Source: a bacterium (GTDB taxonomy: Bacteria; AUK180). From it: a stretch of 21,432 nucleotides of DNA. The notes below the pieces were generated by a model. It was not told the origin of the DNA, searched no databases, and saw nothing but the letters and a program-made list of their open reading frames with translations. The number at the start of each line of letters is the position of its first letter. The stretch's first letter is position 1. The stretch is from assembly GCA_030622125.1 (NCBI GenBank), contig JAUXGM010000020.1, positions 1 to 21,432 of the forward strand, in the 5' to 3' direction. Shown here one piece after another: positions 18,230-21,432 of this stretch. Made by a program: the position numbers and the translations under genes.

Positions 18230-19558
18230 CTAAATAGCTTTTGTTGAAGAGGTTATATTAAAGTCCGAAACCGTTACACTCGGCATCAAACTGCTTAATA
18301 TAAAAAACTCGCTATAATTTGTTGAAAACGGCAAGACATAATTCTTATTTTCAATCGCAGTTATATTTTTCAATAGATCTATCAAGCTTATCGTGTAACG
18401 CAGGTTGTTTACAACATTGGTTATCTCACCGTTTTTTATTAGAAATGTTCCATCTCTTGTTAGCCCTGTTACCGTTGTTTCCTTCATATTGATAAAATTC
18501 ATATAATGCAATTTTGATATGTAAAGTCCGTTTTTTACCGATTTGATCATTTTATCAAACGATTTATCCCCGGGTTCAAAAACTATATTTGTTCCCATAT
18601 TCCCGTTCTTTTTTAATTTTAATTTATTACCGTAGTAATTATCAACCATAAAATTTTTAAAGATGCCGTTTTTAATAATATCAAGTTTCTTTAAGGTATG
18701 TCCATTTTGATCATAGTAAAACCTTATCATTCTATCATTATGTGGCGAATCCGATATACTTATATTTTCCGGAAATATTTTTTCATTGATCTTGTCCTGA
18801 AAACAGGAGTTGCCTGTATCTAATGCCTGAGCAGAACTGCCATAAAGAAGATACTGGATAAATTCACTAATTGCTGCTGGTCCAAGTATTACCTCATATT
18901 TTCCAGGCTCCATATCTATAATTGGTAAATTTGCAAGTTTAACTTTGTTCAAAAGTCGGGACTTAAAATCATTTAGATTAAATTTAACAAAATCCTCACT
19001 ACCATAAGTTTCAATTACCGTAACCTGGTTCTTATCAGAGACCGCTTTTACATCAAGCATGATCGGAGATGTTATATATTCCTTATTCACTCCATTTGAA
19101 TTTATAATAAATGATTGAACATAGTTGGTAATGAAGGTTCCATATATCTTAAAATTGTACGGTTTGACAGCGTTGGAAAGCTCATTTAATATGCTGATCT
19201 TATCTTTTAGATTGATCTTTTCCGTATTATCAACGATCTCCCCTTGTTTTGTTATTTCTTTATCGTTTTCAATATCAACAAAATCAGGATCTTCCGGAAG
19301 ATCATCAATAAATTTTTCCGCATAAAGGATCTTTTTTTTAAGTTCATTAATATTTGGATTTACCATTTTAAAGCTAAATAACCGTTTACCTTTATATATT
19401 GTGCAAGAGAGTTTTTTTACCTCTTTTGTAATATTATAATTGGTCATTGACTGAAAAAACCGAAGAAAATTTGTTTTCCAGGATTCATATCCGAGTTCAA
19501 GTTTATATTGCGGATATTTCTTAATAAGTTCATTGAGCTCTGCAACAAAATTGTTCAT
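18230..19558 (-). CDS. pmbA: TldE/PmbA subunit of the TldD-TldE protease
   Basis: Partner of TldD in the heterodimer; this subunit lacks the zinc-binding HExxxH motif but shapes the active cavity. The 442 residues are of normal length. The family is recognisable in the C-terminal half: GSSAQALDTGNSCFQDKI, FPENISISDSPHNDRM, LKKLDIIKNGIFKNF, EPGDKS, VKNGLYIS, and TVTGLTRDGTFLIKNGEI. The N-terminal half is more divergent. Start ATG 19558 is chosen because GGAG lies 6 nt upstream; the frame also has a TTG two codons earlier, at 19564, which sits almost against that site. The gene begins 51 nt after the tRNA-Ala 3' end. A weak promoter in that gap (TTGAAT-17-TATTTT) is conceivable but unconvincing. 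Confidence 0.9.
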   Translation of the reverse strand: MNNFVAELNELIKKYPQYKLELGYESWKTNFLRFFQSMTNYNITKEVKKLSCTIYKGKRLFSFKMVNPNINELKKKILYAEKFIDDLPEDPDFVDIENDKEITKQGEIVDNTEKINLKDKISILNELSNAVKPYNFKIYGTFITNYVQSFIINSNGVNKEYITSPIMLDVKAVSDKNQVTVIETYGSEDFVKFNLNDFKSRLLNKVKLANLPIIDMEPGKYEVILGPAAISEFIQYLLYGSSAQALDTGNSCFQDKINEKIFPENISISDSPHNDRMIRFYYDQNGHTLKKLDIIKNGIFKNFMVDNYYGNKLKLKKNGNMGTNIVFEPGDKSFDKMIKSVKNGLYISKLHYMNFINMKETTVTGLTRDGTFLIKNGEITNVVNNLRYTISLIDLLKNITAIENKNYVLPFSTNYSEFFILSSLMPSVTVSDFNITSSTKAI

Positions 19559-19609
19559 AATCAACTCCTATATTTAAAAATACAAAAAGCATAAAAAAAA
19601 TTCAAAAAA

Positions 19610-19682
19610 TGGAGATGACCGGACTTGAACCGGCGACCTACGCGTTGCGAACGCGTCGCTCTCCCAGCTGAGCTACATCCCC
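19610..19682 (-). tRNA. tRNA-Ala, anticodon CGC
   Basis: A complete 73-nt cloverleaf on the minus strand. The acceptor is GGGGATG/CATCTCC, including the G3-U70 wobble that marks alanine tRNAs, with discriminator A. The D arm GCTC...GAGC encloses AGCTGGGA. The anticodon stem ACGCG/CGCGT holds loop TTCGCAA, giving anticodon CGC (codon GCG). The variable loop is AGGTC and the T arm GCCGG-TTCAAGT-CCGGT. The CCA end is not encoded. It lies 9 nt after the gcvH stop codon, with no room for a separate promoter except inside gcvH, so it is probably cut out of the gcvT-gcvH transcript. T-runs follow its 3' end. Confidence 0.97.
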
Positions 19683-19691
19683 AATATCTTA

Positions 19692-20057
19692 CTATATTGT
19701 TTCAAGGTATTTCTTGTATTCTTCCTCATCCATCAATTCGTTGAATTGAGATTCATTTAAAATTTTGACTTCAACGATCCACCCTTCATTTTCAGCACTG
19801 CTGTTTACAAGCTCAGCCGCATCTTCAAGTTTATCATTAAATTTAACGATTCGTAGGTCAACGGGAGCATAGAAATCCTCTGCCGATTTTACGGATTCTA
19901 AACTCCCCAACCTTTCACCTTTTTTTATTTCAATATCAATCTGTTCACTTTCCACATAAATGATATCGCTTAATGCTTCTTGTGCATAATTACTGATGCC
20001 TGCCCTGTAATTTTCTCCCGCTTTTTCAATCCACTCATGGGTTTTTGTGAATTTCAT
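19692..20057 (-). CDS. gcvH: Glycine cleavage system H protein
   Basis: Lipoyl carrier that shuttles the aminomethyl group between the P, T and L proteins of glycine cleavage. At 121 residues it is close to the normal length. It begins FTKTHEWIE and carries the lipoylation motif SLESVKSAEDFYAPVD, with K57 as the modified lysine, then the C-terminal NEGWIVEVKI. Two usual family features are altered. The ELP segment of IVFVELPEVG is replaced in IIYVESEQID, and the conserved Gly in the PVSGEV turn is missing (APVDLRIV). It may be a divergent but functional H protein. The start has AGGAG 6 nt upstream, overlapping the gcvT TAG stop. No gcvP gene is in the window. Confidence 0.95.
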   Translation of the reverse strand: MKFTKTHEWIEKAGENYRAGISNYAQEALSDIIYVESEQIDIEIKKGERLGSLESVKSAEDFYAPVDLRIVKFNDKLEDAAELVNSSAENEGWIVEVKILNESQFNELMDEEEYKKYLETI

Positions 20058-20066
20058 ACTTCTCTC

Positions 20067-21173
20067 CTATTTTTTATATTGTTTTCTATAAAATGGGGTT
20101 TTGACGATCACTGCTTTTTTGAGTTTTCCCCTTATATCTATATATAACTCATTCCCCCTTTTTCTATTTTCGTAAGGAACATAACCAAGTCCAATATATT
20201 TCTTTAAAAATGGTGCATAAGTTCCACTCGATACAAAACCTGCTTCTTTATCATCAAGAATAACCTTGTAATTATGTCTCGGAATTGCTTTTTCTTCCAT
20301 TTCAAAACCGACCAGGTATCTTTTTAAACCCTCTTCTTTTTCCTTTAATAACGGTGCTTTACCGATGAAATCATCCTTATCAAAGTCAATAGCCCATTTC
20401 AATCCCGCCTCAAGCGGTGTAATATCATCGGTAAGTTCGTTTCCATAGAGCATAAGTTTTGCTTCAAATCTTAAAGTATCTCTTGCACCAAGACCAATTG
20501 GTTTTAAACCATCCTCTTTACCTGCTTCCATTATTTCATCCCACATTTGTGCAGCTTTCAATGCCGTGAAATAAATTTCAAAACCATCTTCGCCCGTATA
20601 ACCGGTTCTTGATACTATTGCAGAAATTTTATTCTTAAAGGTAAGCTCCTTAAAATGAAAGAATCCAATTTTTGAAAGATCATAACTGATCAATTTTTGA
20701 AGTATTTTTTGAGCGAGAGGACCTTGCAAAGCAAGCTGTGCCGTTTCTTTTGATATATTCTCTATCTTAACATCAAAATTCCCCTTTTGAGATACAACCC
20801 AGTTATAATCCTTATCTGTATTTGATGCATTAACAACAAGTATTACCTTATGAGCACTAAACTTGTAAGCAAGCAGATCATCCACCGTTCCGCCGTTTTT
20901 ATTACACATAGGTGAATAACAAACCTGACAGTTCTCTAATTTATTGACATTGTTCGTAATTAAATGATCGGCAAACTTAACTGCATCCGATCCATTAAGT
21001 ATTATTTCACCCATATGAGAAACATCAAAAAGCCCTGCTTTGGTTCTCACGGCATTGTGCTCGTCAATGATCGTTGTATATCTCACAGGCATTTCCCAAC
21101 CGGCAAATGGTACAACATGCCCATTATACCTTTTATGCACTTCATAGAGAGGCGTCCTTCTAAGGTCTTCCAT
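20067..21173 (-). CDS. gcvT: Glycine cleavage system T protein (aminomethyltransferase)
   Basis: Transfers the methylene group of glycine from the H-protein lipoyl arm to tetrahydrofolate and releases ammonia. The 368-residue length is normal. Motifs seen in order: TPLYEVHKRY, VPFAGWEMPVRY, GLFDVSHMGEI, GTVDDLLAYKF, LALQGPLAQ, SRTGYTGEDGFEIYF, GLGARDTLRFEA, LYGNELTDDITPLEAGL and YVPYENRKRG. Start ATG 21173 is chosen because AGGAG lies 5 nt upstream and homologues start here. The open frame reaches an ATG at 21227, but the 18 extra codons would run through the -35 and -10 boxes. It is the first gene of the gcvT-gcvH-tRNA-pmbA-tldD series, and gcvH starts 9 nt after its stop. Confidence 0.97.
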   Translation of the reverse strand: MEDLRRTPLYEVHKRYNGHVVPFAGWEMPVRYTTIIDEHNAVRTKAGLFDVSHMGEIILNGSDAVKFADHLITNNVNKLENCQVCYSPMCNKNGGTVDDLLAYKFSAHKVILVVNASNTDKDYNWVVSQKGNFDVKIENISKETAQLALQGPLAQKILQKLISYDLSKIGFFHFKELTFKNKISAIVSRTGYTGEDGFEIYFTALKAAQMWDEIMEAGKEDGLKPIGLGARDTLRFEAKLMLYGNELTDDITPLEAGLKWAIDFDKDDFIGKAPLLKEKEEGLKRYLVGFEMEEKAIPRHNYKVILDDKEAGFVSSGTYAPFLKKYIGLGYVPYENRKRGNELYIDIRGKLKKAVIVKTPFYRKQYKK

Positions 21174-21198
21174 ACTTACTCCTAAAAAAAACTTATTT

Positions 21199-21227
21199 AT
21201 TATAACTCTTTTTCTTATAAAATTCAA
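21199..21227 (-). promoter_or_regulatory. Promoter of the gcvT-gcvH-tRNA-pmbA-tldD series
   Basis: On the minus strand, TTGAAT (21227-21222) and a perfect TATAAT (21204-21199) are 17 bp apart. Transcription should begin near 21191, leaving a leader of only about 20 nt before the gcvT ATG. That is too short for a glycine riboswitch, so any control would be by DNA-binding proteins upstream. Confidence 0.8.
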
Positions 21228-21432
21228 TTTTTTTTATTTCGAGGCATTTGCGAAATTCTAAATGTCCAATAGCAAATGATTTAGAATGATAAAAAAAATC
21301 TTTCACCCATAAAAGTAAGAATATTAACCACAGATTAGACAGATTAAAAACAGAAAAATCTTTAGAATCTATCTTTAAATTTTCAGTTTAAGTGATTTTA
21401 TTAAATCACTTTTCATTAAATCTTTTTTTTAA
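21228..21432. other. Non-coding window end with degenerate repeats
   Basis: No gene is seen. Besides the interleaved inverted repeats, it contains the doubled CAGATTA unit in ACCACAGATTAGACAGATTA (21328-21347), an intergenic boilerplate motif I recall from several phyla. It also holds three AATCTTT runs and an AT-rich hairpin, AAGTGATTT-TATT-AAATCACTT (21390-21411), with a run of eight T on the + strand 11 nt later. The hairpin could be a weak + strand terminator, but no + strand gene ends here. Confidence 0.5.
21245..21287. repeat. Two interleaved inverted repeats upstream of the gcvT promoter
   Basis: CATTTGC (21245-21251) is complementary to GCAAATG (21272-21278), and ATTCTAAAT (21255-21263) to ATTTAGAAT (21279-21287). 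The arms alternate, so only one of the two hairpins can form at a time. The block ends 18 bp upstream of the -35 box, a usual activator position, but it could equally be a decayed intergenic repeat. Confidence 0.55.

Noticed and set aside
19577-19605. Separate promoter for pmbA-tldD (TTGAAT-17-TATTTT on the minus strand)
   Set aside because: The -10 box is poor and the region is a T-rich run after the tRNA, where chance matches are expected.
21174-21198. Glycine riboswitch in the gcvT leader
   Set aside because: The predicted leader is only about 20 nt, far too short for an aptamer, and no aptamer-like structure is seen further upstream.
21174-21227. 18-residue N-terminal extension of GcvT
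   Set aside because: The extra codons would cover the -10 and -35 boxes; AGGAG sits correctly before ATG 21173.
21245-21287. H-type RNA pseudoknot from the interleaved inverted repeats
   Set aside because: The two downstream arms abut with no linker, so both stems cannot form together in the usual geometry; alternative hairpins or a DNA site are more plausible.
21390-21430. Intrinsic terminator formed by the AT-rich hairpin and T-run
   Set aside because: The T-run is 11 nt from the stem, the stem is almost all A-T at its loop end, and no + strand gene ends nearby.

Overview
The window is a 21.4-kb AT-rich segment of a Gram-negative-type bacterial chromosome. An outer-membrane barrel fused to an OmpA peptidoglycan-binding domain, a periplasm-facing kinase and Sec signal peptides all imply two membranes. 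The AT-rich codon use, the very tight gene packing, the PorV/UPF0164-like barrel, the PEGA-domain kinase and the secreted protein of the type labelled 'asparagine synthetase B' in Bacteroidota-like genomes suggest the FCB group, spirochaetes or an uncultured candidate phylum. No 16S rRNA or ribosomal marker is present, so the phylum cannot be fixed.

Bases 2-14931, all on the + strand, form one nearly gapless gene train in which neighbours overlap by 1-38 nt or are separated by at most 11 nt. In order: the 3' end of an Asp-rich, EF-hand-like acidic protein; a PorV-like barrel/OmpA fusion; a PP2C phosphatase; a Ser/Thr kinase with one membrane span and periplasmic PEGA-like repeats; a WbaP/EpsE-type sugar-phosphate transferase; UDP-glucose dehydrogenase; UDP-glucuronate decarboxylase (UDP-xylose synthase); a WecA/TagO-like transferase that seems to start at AUA; a soluble Ser/Thr kinase-TPR-receiver fusion; a XerC/D recombinase; an LD-carboxypeptidase (S66); and a secreted amidotransferase-like protein. 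The striking point is that two Hanks-type kinases bracket four surface-polysaccharide genes, with the matching phosphatase and cell-wall/envelope proteins alongside. I infer a phosphorylation-controlled envelope or glycan assembly module.

Bases 14932-15360 are non-coding and rich in repeats: tandem heptamers, an 18-bp inverted repeat framing a possible MITE of about 170 bp, and two 54-bp direct repeats. They separate the + train from the convergent minus-strand genes.

The minus-strand half is metabolic. gdhA (glutamate dehydrogenase) has its own sigma70-type promoter with a palindrome in the spacer. Upstream lies gcvT-gcvH-tRNA-Ala(CGC)-pmbA-tldD, apparently one transcription unit from a good promoter in front of gcvT: the glycine-cleavage T and H proteins, a tRNA, and the two subunits of the TldD/TldE metalloprotease. 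The last 205 bases hold that promoter and short inverted and degenerate repeats, with no gene.
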